Shown: piece by piece, positions 32,561-41,120 of the stretch
How positions within the stretch are numbered: the stretch's first letter is position 1
Layout of the letters: the number at the start of each line of letters is the position of its first letter
DNA from: Candidatus Nitrosopumilus sp.
GTDB taxonomy: Archaea > Thermoproteota > Nitrososphaeria > Nitrososphaerales > Nitrosopumilaceae
Reading direction: 5' to 3'
Length of the DNA stretch: 54,311 nt
Assembly (NCBI GenBank): GCA_029250275.1
Contig: JAPFBP010000004.1
Coordinates: forward strand, 1-54,311
Notes under the pieces: model-generated
What the model was told of the DNA's origin: nothing
Database searches by the model: none
What the model saw: only the letters and a program-made list of their open reading frames with translations
Program-made: the position numbers and the translations under genes

Positions 32561-33457
32561 ATGGATTATGTGTATTTATCAGAGAATCCCTTATCTAAAC
32601 GTCAAAAAGCCTTCTTAGAATCAGAAAAAGCGATAGGATTCAATAAATCTCAATTTCAAGAAGATATTTTGGAGCATGTTGATAAATCCATGCGTTATCT
32701 ATACCACATTTTAGAACATCCACATAATCTCAAAACAGATGAACTTTATGATAAATTCAATGCTTTGACCCTTGTCGATATTCTCAAAAATATGTTAATG
32801 GATTTAGAACAAAAAACCAGTTACAAAAACCAAAAATATGATTTTCGAACAGTAGAACTTGCAAGAGTTATGTTTCACATCTCTACAAATTATCTTCTTA
32901 ATAGTCCTCTTTGGAATAATAAGGAATTTGTAAAAACAGACATTGATAGATTGTCATATTATTATCAAGCCCTTGCAGATGGTCAATTAGACAAAGTATC
33001 TCATGAGTTGGTTAATGAAGTAGAAGAACGAAAGATGAATGAAGATTTAGTGAAAATTAAACAGGAAGATGATAAAATTAGATATGATCCAGATGGAGAT
33101 TGGTATATTTTTAATAAACAATATGAAGATTGTAATAAAAAACAAAACGATTGGATTAATAAAATAGCGATTTTAAAATCACAAAAGACACAAACAAAGA
33201 AAATCAAAGATGAGATTAAACTTTTAGAAAGTTTGTTAGAAGAAAGATTAAGAGCAATCTACAAAATTCAAGAGAATAGAGAATCTAGCCTAAAAGATGT
33301 TAAAGAAAAACGTAATGAAATTATAGATAAATTATCTCACAAATATGATCATCTTTCAAATGTTTATTGTGAATATGATAGATTATCTCCATTTAATTAC
33401 AAATCTAATCCTCATTTTCCAGAGGGCCATTCAAAGAATCAGTATAGAGGGTTTTGA
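32561..33457 (+). CDS. 298-aa coiled-coil protein of unknown function
   Basis: It is a soluble, highly charged, mostly helical protein. The N-terminal 150 residues form a helical domain (QEDILEHVDKSMRYLYHILE, VELARVMFHISTNYLL). About 165-265 is a Lys/Glu-rich coiled coil (LLESLLEERLRAIYKIQENR). The tail has aromatic and Pro residues (YDRLSPFNYKSNPHFPEGHS). No enzymatic motif or family is recognised. It stands alone, divergent from the ribbon-helix-helix pair with 40 nt between starts, so they may share control. Confidence 0.65.
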   Translation: MDYVYLSENPLSKRQKAFLESEKAIGFNKSQFQEDILEHVDKSMRYLYHILEHPHNLKTDELYDKFNALTLVDILKNMLMDLEQKTSYKNQKYDFRTVELARVMFHISTNYLLNSPLWNNKEFVKTDIDRLSYYYQALADGQLDKVSHELVNEVEERKMNEDLVKIKQEDDKIRYDPDGDWYIFNKQYEDCNKKQNDWINKIAILKSQKTQTKKIKDEIKLLESLLEERLRAIYKIQENRESSLKDVKEKRNEIIDKLSHKYDHLSNVYCEYDRLSPFNYKSNPHFPEGHSKNQYRGF

Positions 33458-33943
33458 TTTGTGATTTATTATAATAGAAAAAAGATTAAAATTCTTTCTT
33501 AATTATTTTAAAACAATTTTTTATAATGTTTAATTTTTGTCGAATAAACTTTGTGTAAATTTACTCGTAAATCTATTGCAAATTATACAACTCTATTGCA
33601 ATTTTCATCAAAAAACAAAGTTGCCATTTTGCGTGAGTAATAATTTATGATGATTTTTGCCACACTGCAATTTTTGATATTCAACAAACATTTTTTCCAA
33701 TGAGTAAACTCACTGCAATTTTTCAAAAAACATTATGTCACTATTTTTTTATGCATAAATTACCAAATCGGAACATTTTATGCCTATTTTCTTCATTATC
33801 ACATATTCCAGAAGAACTGTTTAGACCTTTAATAATTCAGACTTGTATCTTTTTTATCAATACAAAATACATCTTATCCATTCTGATCTAGATAGTTTTT
33901 TTATGTTTATGTCACTAATTCCAAAATTTGGGTCATTTGGGAA
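33458..33943. other. long AT-rich intergenic region with repeated TGCAATTTTT-like motifs
   Basis: No convincing gene lies between the coiled-coil gene and the surface-protein promoter; the longest frame (33700-33891) is low-complexity. Four related short motifs occur: CTATTGCAAATT at 33573, CTATTGCAATTTT at 33593, CACTGCAATTTTTGAT at 33663 and CACTGCAATTTTTCAA at 33711. Two are followed by CAAAAAAC. They may be binding sites for a regulator of the downstream surface-protein gene or a degenerate repeat. Confidence 0.4.
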
Positions 33944-33953
33944 TTTTTATATA
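33944..33953 (+). promoter_or_regulatory. TATA box of the surface-protein gene
   Basis: TTTTTATATA ends 22 nt before ATG 33976, optimal for an archaeal leaderless transcript. It is preceded by the long motif-rich region, consistent with a regulated, strongly expressed secreted protein. Confidence 0.6.
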
Positions 33954-33975
33954 TGCATAAATCTGCGCACTGATA

Positions 33976-36339
33976 ATGAAATTAAAATTATTATTAATTC
34001 CATTCATTTTTAGTGTTTTACTTTTAGGATTTTCATTTAATCAAGATGCATATGCTACAACAAATCTTGTAGCTAATGGAAGCTTTGAAGACAGTCTCAC
34101 TAGTTGGACAGTTGGAGGCGGCGGAGTAGATCGGTTATCTACTGGATGGCAAGCATCAGATGGTGTCTGGACTATTGATGTAAGTGCTTTTGGTGCAGGT
34201 TCTGTCAGTCAAAATATTGCTACTGTTGTAGGTACAACTTATGACGTAACTTTTGACATGTCAGGAAATCCAACTGATGCACCTGACACCAAATCATTGA
34301 CAGTTAGTGCAGCTGGTAATTCACAAACATATACCTATACTACACCTATTGGTTCCACCACTTCAACTTTGGTTTATGTACCAAATACATTTTCCTTTAC
34401 TGCAACAAGTACAACTACTACACTTACATTCACAAGTAACAACAATCAAGCCAATGGTCCAATGCTAGACAATGTAGCAATTCTAGCAGATTTGGAATCT
34501 CCAGTGATTTCAACACCAGGCAACATTACAGTATCCACTGATTCAGGAGTGGCAACTGCAGTCGTATCATATTCTGCACCAACTGCAACTGATAATGTTG
34601 GAGTTATATCTCTAGTACAAACAGCAGGTTTACCTTCAGGTTCTGCATTCCCACTGGGCACTACAACTAACACATTTACTGCAACTGATGCAGCAGGAAA
34701 TTCTGCAAATGCATCATTTACAGTTACAGTTAACGATAATGAAGATCCAATGTTTGCAGCAGGACCACTAAACCTCGTAGCTAATGGAAGCTTTGAAGAA
34801 CCAGCCAATTTCTGTACCGATAATCCTCCTTGGACAATCGTACTTGGTGGCAATATCCAATCAGGTTGGACTGTTACCGGAGATAGTGTAGAATGGGTAT
34901 GTCCTTCAAGTTTCTGGACGATACCTGATGGTGTACAAGCCATTGATCTAGATGGTAATGCACCAGGTGGACTAGGACAAGTACTTCAAACTGTTCCAGG
35001 TGTAACTTATGATGTTTCATTTCAAATGGCAGGAAACATTTATTGTGGTGACACAATCAAAGACATAGAATTTATCATAGGCGGTCAAAGTCAAACATAT
35101 TCTTGGGATTCAACGGGTGAAGTTGCAACATCTTTGAACTGGGAAACACACACACTTTCCTATTCTGCAACAGGTTCATCAACTCAAATACAGTTCAACA
35201 GTCTAGATAACAATCAATCCTGTGGACCAATGATTGATGATGTAGTAGTTCAAGTAGGTTCAGGACTAGATATCACAGTATCCACTGATTCAGGAGTGGC
35301 AACTGCAGTCGTATCATATTCTGCACCAACTGCAACTGATAATGTTGGAGTTATATCTCTAGTACAAACAGCAGGTTTACCTTCAGGTTCTGCATTCCCA
35401 CTGGGCACTACAACTAACACATTTACTGCAACTGATGCAGCAGGAAATTCTGCAAATGCATCATTTACAGTTACAGTGATAGATACAGAATCCCCAGTAG
35501 TATCCGTTTCAAGTGAAACTGAAGAAGCTACTGGACCAAGTGGTGCAGCAGTAACATTTAGCTCATCTGCAACTGATAACGTTGATGGAGCAGTTTCAAC
35601 AACATGTGATGCAACATCTGGTGATGTCTTTGAAATTACTACAACTACAGTAACATGTACTGCAACTGATGCAGCAGGAAATACTGGTTCTGGTACAGGA
35701 ACAATTATTGTACAAGACACAACAGCACCTGATGTTACAGTACCATCTGATATTACATTACATGCAACTAGCCCTGCAGGAGCTGAGGTAACATTTAGCT
35801 CATCTGCAACTGATATTGTTGATGGAGCAGTTTCAACAACTTGTACTCCTACATCTGGTGATACTTTTGCAATTGATACAACTGAAGTAATATGTGAAGC
35901 AACTGATGTATCTAGCAATACAGGTTCTGCAACATTTAATGTAACTATATTCAACACAGCACCAGTTTGTTCTGATGTTACTCCAAGTAATGATTCAGTA
36001 TGGCCACCAAATCACAAGTACAAATCAATTTCAATTGATGGTGTAACTGATGCTGATGGAGATGAAACAATCATAACAATTGATTCAATTCAACAAGATG
36101 AAGCAGTTGATGCCAAAGGAAGTGGTAAAACTGCACCTGATGGAGAAATCGATGGAGATACTGCAAATATCAGAGCAGAAAGAACAGGTAATGGTGATGG
36201 AAGAATATATGAGATTTCATTTACTGCTGATGATGGACTTGGAGGAGTATGTTCAGGTTCTGTAACTGTTGGTGTACCACACGATAAAAAATCTACAGCC
36301 GTAGATAGTGTTGTTAGATTTGATTCTACACTACCATAG
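33976..36339 (+). CDS. large secreted surface protein with paired carbohydrate-binding-like and HYR domains, 787 aa
   Basis: A signal peptide (LLLIPFIFSVLLLGFSF, cleavage near DAYATTN) leads to a domain starting NLVANGSFEDSLTSWTVGG, a DUF642/choice-of-anchor-type galactose-binding fold. A HYR-like beta domain follows (about 180-255), then a second NLVANGSFEE domain. A second copy of the same HYR domain, from a 203-bp identical repeat, starts near residue 434. Two further HYR repeats (VTFSSSATDNVDGAVSTTC, VTFSSSATDIVDGAVSTTC) precede a C-terminal domain ending DSTLP. No transmembrane anchor or cell-wall signal is seen at the C terminus. A role in adhesion or the cell envelope is inferred. Confidence 0.85.
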   Translation: MKLKLLLIPFIFSVLLLGFSFNQDAYATTNLVANGSFEDSLTSWTVGGGGVDRLSTGWQASDGVWTIDVSAFGAGSVSQNIATVVGTTYDVTFDMSGNPTDAPDTKSLTVSAAGNSQTYTYTTPIGSTTSTLVYVPNTFSFTATSTTTTLTFTSNNNQANGPMLDNVAILADLESPVISTPGNITVSTDSGVATAVVSYSAPTATDNVGVISLVQTAGLPSGSAFPLGTTTNTFTATDAAGNSANASFTVTVNDNEDPMFAAGPLNLVANGSFEEPANFCTDNPPWTIVLGGNIQSGWTVTGDSVEWVCPSSFWTIPDGVQAIDLDGNAPGGLGQVLQTVPGVTYDVSFQMAGNIYCGDTIKDIEFIIGGQSQTYSWDSTGEVATSLNWETHTLSYSATGSSTQIQFNSLDNNQSCGPMIDDVVVQVGSGLDITVSTDSGVATAVVSYSAPTATDNVGVISLVQTAGLPSGSAFPLGTTTNTFTATDAAGNSANASFTVTVIDTESPVVSVSSETEEATGPSGAAVTFSSSATDNVDGAVSTTCDATSGDVFEITTTTVTCTATDAAGNTGSGTGTIIVQDTTAPDVTVPSDITLHATSPAGAEVTFSSSATDIVDGAVSTTCTPTSGDTFAIDTTEVICEATDVSSNTGSATFNVTIFNTAPVCSDVTPSNDSVWPPNHKYKSISIDGVTDADGDETIITIDSIQQDEAVDAKGSGKTAPDGEIDGDTANIRAERTGNGDGRIYEISFTADDGLGGVCSGSVTVGVPHDKKSTAVDSVVRFDSTLP
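34528..34730 (+). repeat. 203-bp direct repeat, copy 1
   Basis: This stretch is identical, base for base as read, to 35275-35477. It encodes an entire HYR-like domain core (STDSGVATAVVSYSAPTATD to SFTVTV). The spacing between copies is 747 bp, a multiple of three, so the frame is kept. Confidence 0.93.
35275..35477 (+). repeat. 203-bp direct repeat, copy 2
   Basis: Perfect second copy of 34528-34730. Identity at silent sites implies very recent duplication or gene conversion. Recombination between the copies would delete or add 249 codons in frame and so change the domain number of the surface protein. Confidence 0.93.
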
Positions 36340-36390
36340 ATATTTTATAAAATAATTTAATTTTCACATTTATCTGTGTCTCAGCTCATC

Positions 36391-36424
36391 TTCAATTTGG
36401 TAGGTGAATCCCCGTAAAGTTGAA
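36391..36424 (+). other. stem-loop after the surface-protein gene
   Basis: TTCAATTT at 36391-36398 can pair (one G-U) with AAAGTTGAA at 36416-36424, enclosing GGTAGGTGAATCCCCGT. It lies about 50 nt past the stop codon. It could stabilise the 3' end of the mRNA. No poly-T tract follows, so it is not a typical terminator. Confidence 0.25.
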
Positions 36425-36494
36425 CCTTGAATAATTTTCAGATATGCTAGATTAACTAAACTCTAAGATTAAACAGAAATATTTTTTCCTAAAA

Positions 36495-36635
36495 ATGGAG
36501 CCGTTTTTGACAATTTCAGACTTTACTAAAGTAGAGAAAACTATGGATGAATTACAAGACCAAGTTCAATCACTTTCTATGGAACTTGAAAAAGTAAAAC
36601 AATGGAGAGAGGTTGAGATAAAATATTCAAAATGA
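36495..36635 (+). CDS. 46-aa coiled-coil microprotein
   Basis: ATG 36495 to TGA 36633-36635 encodes EPFLTISDFTKVEKTMDEL, then QDQVQSLSMELEKVKQWREV. The heptad pattern of the second half predicts a short coiled coil. No membrane segment is seen. It stands alone between two secreted-protein genes. Function is unknown, and a start at the internal ATG (residue 17) is possible. Confidence 0.45.
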   Translation: MEPFLTISDFTKVEKTMDELQDQVQSLSMELEKVKQWREVEIKYSK

Positions 36636-36877
36636 TTTGTATTTTGATAAAAATATGATCTAAAGTTATTTCTAAAACATGGATTTTAAACCTGAAATAA
36701 TATATCCATCTTTCAAATATTAAAAATTCCTGGAAAATACTCTAATTCTTACATGCCACTTGGAATAAAATACTTTTAAAAATTTAATTGAAAATCCAAA
36801 AAATAATAATAAAAAAAATACAAGTACTAAAAAAGATACTAACGCAGTTAAATAATTATCAGATTTTGATGATTTTA

Positions 36878-37363
36878 ATGACAAACAAAATACTTTTCAC
36901 AATACTGATGGTCATGTTTATTCCAGTTATATCTGGAAGTGCACAAGAAGCACATGCTGCTTCTTTGCTAATTAATGATTCAGTTGAAGGTGAAATAACA
37001 ATTAACCATGGCAGATTTTTTGAATTTGGAGTGGTAAATAATGGTGTACCTTATGCAGGTTATGTTGCTGGTTCAGAAACAGTCTCTGGTGAAACAGGTG
37101 ACTTTACTGCAACATGTATAGTAACTGATGCTGATGATGATTTTGATTCTGCATCAATTGTAATCTCTACAACTACAACACCTACAGAAGAACCTGATAA
37201 AGTAGAAATTTGTCACAAACCAGGAACTAAAGCTGAAAAAACTATGACTATTCCAGAATGGATTAAAAATAATGCTGCTTGGTGGGCATCAGGAGAAATA
37301 GATGATGAAGCATTTGTTGCAGGAATTCAGTACTTGATTAAAAAAGGCGTAATCACAGTTTAG
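36878..37363 (+). CDS. secreted protein with C-terminal PEWIKNNA-type module, 161 aa
   Basis: ATG 36878 is preferred over the upstream TTG 36788. It gives a proper signal peptide (MTNKILFTILMVMFIPVISG, then AHAAS), and a TATA-like TTAAATAATT lies about 20-30 nt upstream. The middle is a small exported domain (NHGRFFEFGVVNNGVPYAGY ... TGDFTATCIVTD). A Thr/Pro linker leads to the C-terminal module IPEWIKNNAAWWASGEID followed by AFVAGIQYLIKKGVITV. That module is, to my knowledge, very common at the ends of thaumarchaeal extracellular proteins. It recurs in the pseudogene at 52061-53154. Confidence 0.75.
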   Translation: MTNKILFTILMVMFIPVISGSAQEAHAASLLINDSVEGEITINHGRFFEFGVVNNGVPYAGYVAGSETVSGETGDFTATCIVTDADDDFDSASIVISTTTTPTEEPDKVEICHKPGTKAEKTMTIPEWIKNNAAWWASGEIDDEAFVAGIQYLIKKGVITV

Positions 37364-37479
37364 ATTCTAAACCCTTATTCAATAAATAATTCTAGCATTT
37401 TTTATATCGTCATTACTAATTTCAAAGTAAATATTCAATCTATTATTCTAGTCACAATAACTAGGTCAAAGTAAACTAA

Positions 37480-38619
37480 CTACTGCATAGATATTAACAG
37501 TGGGTCTGGTCTGTAAAATTCACCGTGTTCATCTGCAAGTTTGTTTAGTTCATCTACAATTTTTTTAATTCCAATCTCTTTTGCTGTTTCAAATAATGGT
37601 TTTTTGAGACCTAATCCTAATTGGGCAGCTTTTTCAATTTCTTCAATGTCACTTGCACCATTTGTAATTAACCATGCTGCATTGTTTATGATATTTGCAA
37701 CAATTTGGATGGGATCACATTTTTTTGCTAGTTCTTCTGAAAGTGCAACACGCTCATATTTATCATCAGAATATTTGTAATAACCTTCACCAGATTTTTG
37801 TCCAAGTTTTTTATCATCAAACATTTTCTCAACAAGTGGATGTGGATTGATCACTTTTTTGTCACGTAAATGCATTTCAACAGTTGCTTTGTGAATAACA
37901 TCCATTCCAGTAAAATCTGCTAATTCAAATATTCCCATTGGAAATCCAAGTTTGAATTTAACTGCTGAATCAATTTCTTCAAGTGTGGCTCCTGTTCTGT
38001 CTTTAACAAAACATGCTTCGTGAACCATGGGAATGAATAATCTATTGATTATGAATCCTGGGACATCTTTTCTACATAACACAGCTACTTTGTTCACTGA
38101 TTTTACGTATTCTTGTGTTAAATCGGTAATCTCTTGGGATGTTTTTTCGCCTGGAATTATTTCTACTAGTTTCATTAGTTGTGGAGGATTGAAAAAATGA
38201 ATTCCTATAAATTTTTCAGGACGTGATGTTGTATTTGCAATTTCTGTAATTGGTAACGTACTTGTATTTGATGCAAAGACTACTTCTGGTCCTGCAACTT
38301 TATCTAATTCTGCATACACTGATTTTTTTAACTCCATTATTTCGGGAACTACTTCAATAATTAATTCAGCATTTTTTACTGCGTCTGCTAAATCAACCAT
38401 TGGTGTAATTCTTGCAAAAATTGCATCACCTTCTTCTCTACTAATTTTTTCTTTTGAAACTAGTTTATCTAAACTCCATTTTATTTTCTCCATGGCTTTA
38501 TCTAAAAATTCGCGTTTGATATCTCGTAATACTACATTATATCCTGCAGTTGCTGAAACTTGAGCAATTCCATGTCCCATGACACCCGAACCTAAAACTG
38601 TAATATTTTTCACTGTCAC
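37480..38619 (-). CDS. 3-hydroxyacyl-CoA dehydrogenase
   Basis: The 379-aa protein has an N-terminal NAD-binding fold (VLGSGVMGHGIAQVSATAGY) with the substrate loop SNTSTLPITEIA and HFFNPPQLMKLVEII. C-terminal dimerisation domains follow (GFIINRLFIPMVHEA, GKKIGEGYY-like GQKSGEGYYKYSDD). It oxidises (S)-3-hydroxybutyryl-CoA or related 3-hydroxyacyl-CoAs. In ammonia-oxidising archaea such an enzyme serves the 4-hydroxybutyrate half of the carbon-fixation cycle, where crotonyl-CoA is converted to acetoacetyl-CoA. No hydratase domain is fused to it. It is monocistronic. Confidence 0.9.
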   Translation of the reverse strand: MTVKNITVLGSGVMGHGIAQVSATAGYNVVLRDIKREFLDKAMEKIKWSLDKLVSKEKISREEGDAIFARITPMVDLADAVKNAELIIEVVPEIMELKKSVYAELDKVAGPEVVFASNTSTLPITEIANTTSRPEKFIGIHFFNPPQLMKLVEIIPGEKTSQEITDLTQEYVKSVNKVAVLCRKDVPGFIINRLFIPMVHEACFVKDRTGATLEEIDSAVKFKLGFPMGIFELADFTGMDVIHKATVEMHLRDKKVINPHPLVEKMFDDKKLGQKSGEGYYKYSDDKYERVALSEELAKKCDPIQIVANIINNAAWLITNGASDIEEIEKAAQLGLGLKKPLFETAKEIGIKKIVDELNKLADEHGEFYRPDPLLISMQ

Positions 38620-38673
38620 AATTTAACAAAAGTCAAGTATCCTTTATAATGTATTTCAAAACTTTATCATTTA

Positions 38674-38841
38674 ATGGGCTTGTTTAATCGTAAAAATGAA
38701 GATGAGAATAAAACCAAATGTGATGTTTGTGGAACCGATTTACATGACCCTGAACGATTAAAAAAACACATGAAAAAAGCTCATGGAAACGTCCCTGCTA
38801 AGAAATTAGATCCTAGTGGTGGCGATGGCGGTACTTGGTAA
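38674..38841 (+). CDS. 55-aa C2H2 zinc-finger protein
   Basis: ATG 38674 to TAA 38839-38841 encodes MGLFNRKNEDENKTK, then the finger KCDVCGTDLHDPERLKKHMK with its second His in KKAHG. A flexible Gly-rich tail follows (DPSGGDGGTW). One classical C2H2 finger is present. The next gene's ATG follows the stop with no gap, so both are on one mRNA. TTTATAAT 24-31 nt upstream is a good TATA box. The opening MGLF is shared with the three-unit zinc protein at 31007-31417. Confidence 0.75.
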   Translation: MGLFNRKNEDENKTKCDVCGTDLHDPERLKKHMKKAHGNVPAKKLDPSGGDGGTW

Positions 38842-39120
38842 ATGGAACTTAGTTCCAGTCAAAAAACTAGTCTTGTATTTGTTGGTGCTTTTGTTGTTGG
38901 AGGAATTGTGTTATCTACCATGGTTTTTCCATTTTGGAATTTAATTCGTGAAGATGTATTTGAAGAAGTCACTATCTTGACAAATGATGATGGTATTTGT
39001 TATGTGGAGACTGCTGATATGATTCCAAAAATCATTGAGGATTGCACATTAAAATCTGGTGATGTTACCACTATCAAATTTGGAGAAGGCCTTGCATGGG
39101 CAACCATAGTTGGACCATGA
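38842..39120 (+). CDS. 92-aa single-pass membrane protein
   Basis: A transmembrane helix covers about residues 10-32 (LVFVGAFVVGGIVLSTMVFP), followed by a short domain with two Cys (DDGICYVETAD, IIEDCTLKSG) that may form a disulfide outside the cell. No family is recognised. The start abuts the stop of the C2H2 gene, so translation is coupled. Confidence 0.65.
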   Translation: MELSSSQKTSLVFVGAFVVGGIVLSTMVFPFWNLIREDVFEEVTILTNDDGICYVETADMIPKIIEDCTLKSGDVTTIKFGEGLAWATIVGP

Positions 39121-39157
39121 TAGATGATTTAATATTTTAAAACATTTGTAAAATATC

Positions 39158-39565
39158 ATGGATTGTATTTTTTGTAAAATTATTTCGGGTGAAATAAAAT
39201 CAAAATTTCTTAAAGAAACTGCACATTCTGTTTCTTTTTTAGATGCATTTCCTCTTGCAACAGGACACGTATTGGTTATTCCAAAAAATCACCATCAAAA
39301 AATTCAAGATATTAGTATTGAAGAAAACACTGACTTATTTTCACTAGTTCATGAAATGGTTTCAAATGTCGATAAAATTAGTGGTTCTACTCTGATTGCA
39401 ATACATAATGGAAAAGATGCCGGTCAGGAAATTCCCCATGTTCATGTACATCTAGTTCCTAGAAGTAAGGGTGATTCTGCAGGCCCAATTCATAGCATGT
39501 TTAGTTCTACAGTGGATCTATCTGAATCTGAAATGGATGAACTATTCAATAAATTGAAAATCTAA
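39158..39565 (+). CDS. HIT-family nucleotide hydrolase/transferase
   Basis: The 135-aa protein opens CIFCKIISGEIKSKFL and has the triad motif HVHVHLVPR (H-x-H-x-H) near residue 100. It hydrolyses or transfers nucleotide-linked substrates such as AMP-lysine or dinucleoside polyphosphates. The Cys pair near the N terminus (CIFC) could help bind zinc together with a His. It is the third gene of a plus-strand run and overlaps the convergent DnaJ-ferredoxin gene by 4 nt. Confidence 0.92.
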   Translation: MDCIFCKIISGEIKSKFLKETAHSVSFLDAFPLATGHVLVIPKNHHQKIQDISIEENTDLFSLVHEMVSNVDKISGSTLIAIHNGKDAGQEIPHVHVHLVPRSKGDSAGPIHSMFSSTVDLSESEMDELFNKLKI

Positions 39566-40242
39566 TATGGATACAATCTTTCTTTAGTATCTATATTTTC
39601 TACACTAATTGCTTTAGTTGGACATGTTTCTGCAGCATTCATTATTTTGTTGATCCCTGCACCTTTTTGATTTATCACTGATGATTTAGGGTTTGATCTA
39701 GTTTCTTTGTTAATTGAAAATACATCTGGTGCAATAGTTTCACAACTACTACAACCAATGCACAAACTTTCGTCTACGCTAACAAACAGATCTGGCTGTT
39801 TTTTTGGCTCTTGTGCTTTTTCATACTCTCCATTTCTACCATCTGATCGTATACGTGCATTATATTCCTCCCAAAATTTCCTTTCATACTCTTTCCAAAA
39901 ATCTGGGTCTCCTTCTTCAAATTCTCTAGTATATTTACTCCAATCCTGTTCTGGAATCCTACCATCATCTGGTGCCGCCCCCCATTGTGGTTTTCGTTTT
40001 AAATTATTTTTTGATTTACTTTTAGTTACATCTTGATATGGTGAAAAATGTTGATTGTGATTTTTCTTTAGATAATTGTATGCTTCTGTAATTTTCTTAA
40101 ATTCACTATCTTCTGTTTTACCTTGATTTTTATCTGGATGAAATTCTAATGCCATTTTTCTATAAGATGACTTTATCTCATCTTGAGATGAACTTGAATC
40201 AACATTAAGTACTCTGAGTGCTTGATATGTATTCACTAACAT
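39562..40242 (-). CDS. DnaJ-ferredoxin fusion protein
   Basis: The N-terminal J domain (TYQALRVLNVDSSSSQDEIK, HPD in LEFHPDKNQG) is joined by a basic/acidic linker to a C-terminal ferredoxin domain. That domain has CIGCSSCETIAPDVF and a final Cys in AAETCPTKAISVEN, the ligand pattern of a single-cluster ferredoxin. The HPD motif means it should stimulate a DnaK ATPase. The same fusion is known from chloroplasts of plants and green algae and from Thaumarchaeota, and a plant-to-archaea transfer has been proposed in the literature. ATG 40242 is chosen because TTTTTAACATA sits about 20 nt upstream; ATG 40275 would add 11 residues. Confidence 0.9.
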   Translation of the reverse strand: MLVNTYQALRVLNVDSSSSQDEIKSSYRKMALEFHPDKNQGKTEDSEFKKITEAYNYLKKNHNQHFSPYQDVTKSKSKNNLKRKPQWGAAPDDGRIPEQDWSKYTREFEEGDPDFWKEYERKFWEEYNARIRSDGRNGEYEKAQEPKKQPDLFVSVDESLCIGCSSCETIAPDVFSINKETRSNPKSSVINQKGAGINKIMNAAETCPTKAISVENIDTKERLYPY

Positions 40243-40295
40243 TAGAGATTTGTTATATGTTAAAAATAATTGCATATACTTTGGGCTTTATTTGA

Positions 40296-40658
40296 TTATT
40301 CTAACAATATTTCATCATTTGCTTTCCATGCAGGTTCAACAATACATAAAAATTTCAGATTTTCTTTTCCTGAATTTTCAATAAATTGCTTGGAATTTGG
40401 TGGGACGTATGCTGAATCGTCTTTTTGTAGAAAATATAATTCTCCATCAATCATTAAATTTCCTGAACCTTCTAAAATATAGTAAATTTCTGAAGACTTT
40501 ATTTTATGAAGTTTGGATTTTTTTCCAGGCTCTAATGTGAATTGTGCTAAACTATAATTGATTCCATTTAATGTATTATGTGGATGAAAATATTGCTTTA
40601 TCTTTGTTCCTTCATTTCCATCCCTAGAATCTATTTCTGAATTTTTACGTAATGACAT
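40296..40658 (-). CDS. single-domain cupin, 120 aa
   Basis: This is a beta-barrel pattern of the cupin_2 family. KIKQYFHPHNTLNGINYSLA is followed by motif 1 LEPGKKSKLHKIKSSEIYYI with metal-type His/Glu, and motif 2 DDSAYVPPNSKQFIEN. The second motif lacks the usual His, so metal binding may be partial. It sits 5 nt after a longer cupin gene on the same strand. The pair may form a hetero-oligomer or act on a related small molecule. The substrate is unknown. Confidence 0.75.
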   Translation of the reverse strand: MSLRKNSEIDSRDGNEGTKIKQYFHPHNTLNGINYSLAQFTLEPGKKSKLHKIKSSEIYYILEGSGNLMIDGELYFLQKDDSAYVPPNSKQFIENSGKENLKFLCIVEPAWKANDEILLE

Positions 40659-40663
40659 TCCAT

Positions 40664-41119
40664 CTAAATAATCTTTGAAACTTTGGTTTTAAAATCAGAC
40701 TCATACCAATCTGTTTTGTATATTGTATTTTTCTTTGGTAAAATATTAATTGCAATATGGGAAAATTCTTTTTCCTTATCCATTGAGCCATGTGTGTGCA
40801 GAGTTTTTGCTGGAATGTGTACAATATCTCCTTCATTGAGACTAATCTTTTCAATTTTCTTAATTTTAAAATTATTTTTGCTTGTACTATATTTTCTAAA
40901 AATTTCTAAACTCCCTTTCCCTTTCACTCCGATTAGAATTTGATTCCCGTTATGTTGGTGTAGTTTAGTTCTTGATCCTTTTTCAAAATGAACATGATAG
41001 ATGTCTTGATCTTTTGCTTTGATTTTCTCAGATAATACTTTCATCCATGTTTTGCCTGTAAACCAATTTGGATTTACATTTCTTTTATCACCTGTACCTG
41101 AAATATTTGTTTTTTCCAT
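40664..41119 (-). CDS. cupin-family protein, 151 aa
   Basis: Cupin motif 1 is EKGSRTKLHQHNGNQILIGV and motif 2 is NEGDIVHIPAKTLHTHGSMD, both with His residues suited to binding a metal. The centre contains a Lys-rich loop (KYSTSKNNFKIKKIEKISL). It is cytoplasmic. It starts 1 nt after the stop of the SHOCT gene and precedes the second cupin gene by 5 nt, so all three are co-transcribed. Function is unknown. Confidence 0.75.
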   Translation of the reverse strand: MEKTNISGTGDKRNVNPNWFTGKTWMKVLSEKIKAKDQDIYHVHFEKGSRTKLHQHNGNQILIGVKGKGSLEIFRKYSTSKNNFKIKKIEKISLNEGDIVHIPAKTLHTHGSMDKEKEFSHIAINILPKKNTIYKTDWYESDFKTKVSKII

Positions 41120-41120
41120 T

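Noticed and set aside
33700-33891. 63-codon frame upstream of the surface-protein gene
   Set aside because: Low-complexity Phe/Ile/Leu/Ser sequence over repeated AT motifs, with no start context.
39774-40036. Alternative frames over the DnaJ-ferredoxin gene on both strands
   Set aside because: They are shadows: the DnaJ-ferredoxin frame has clear HPD and Cys motifs and these do not.
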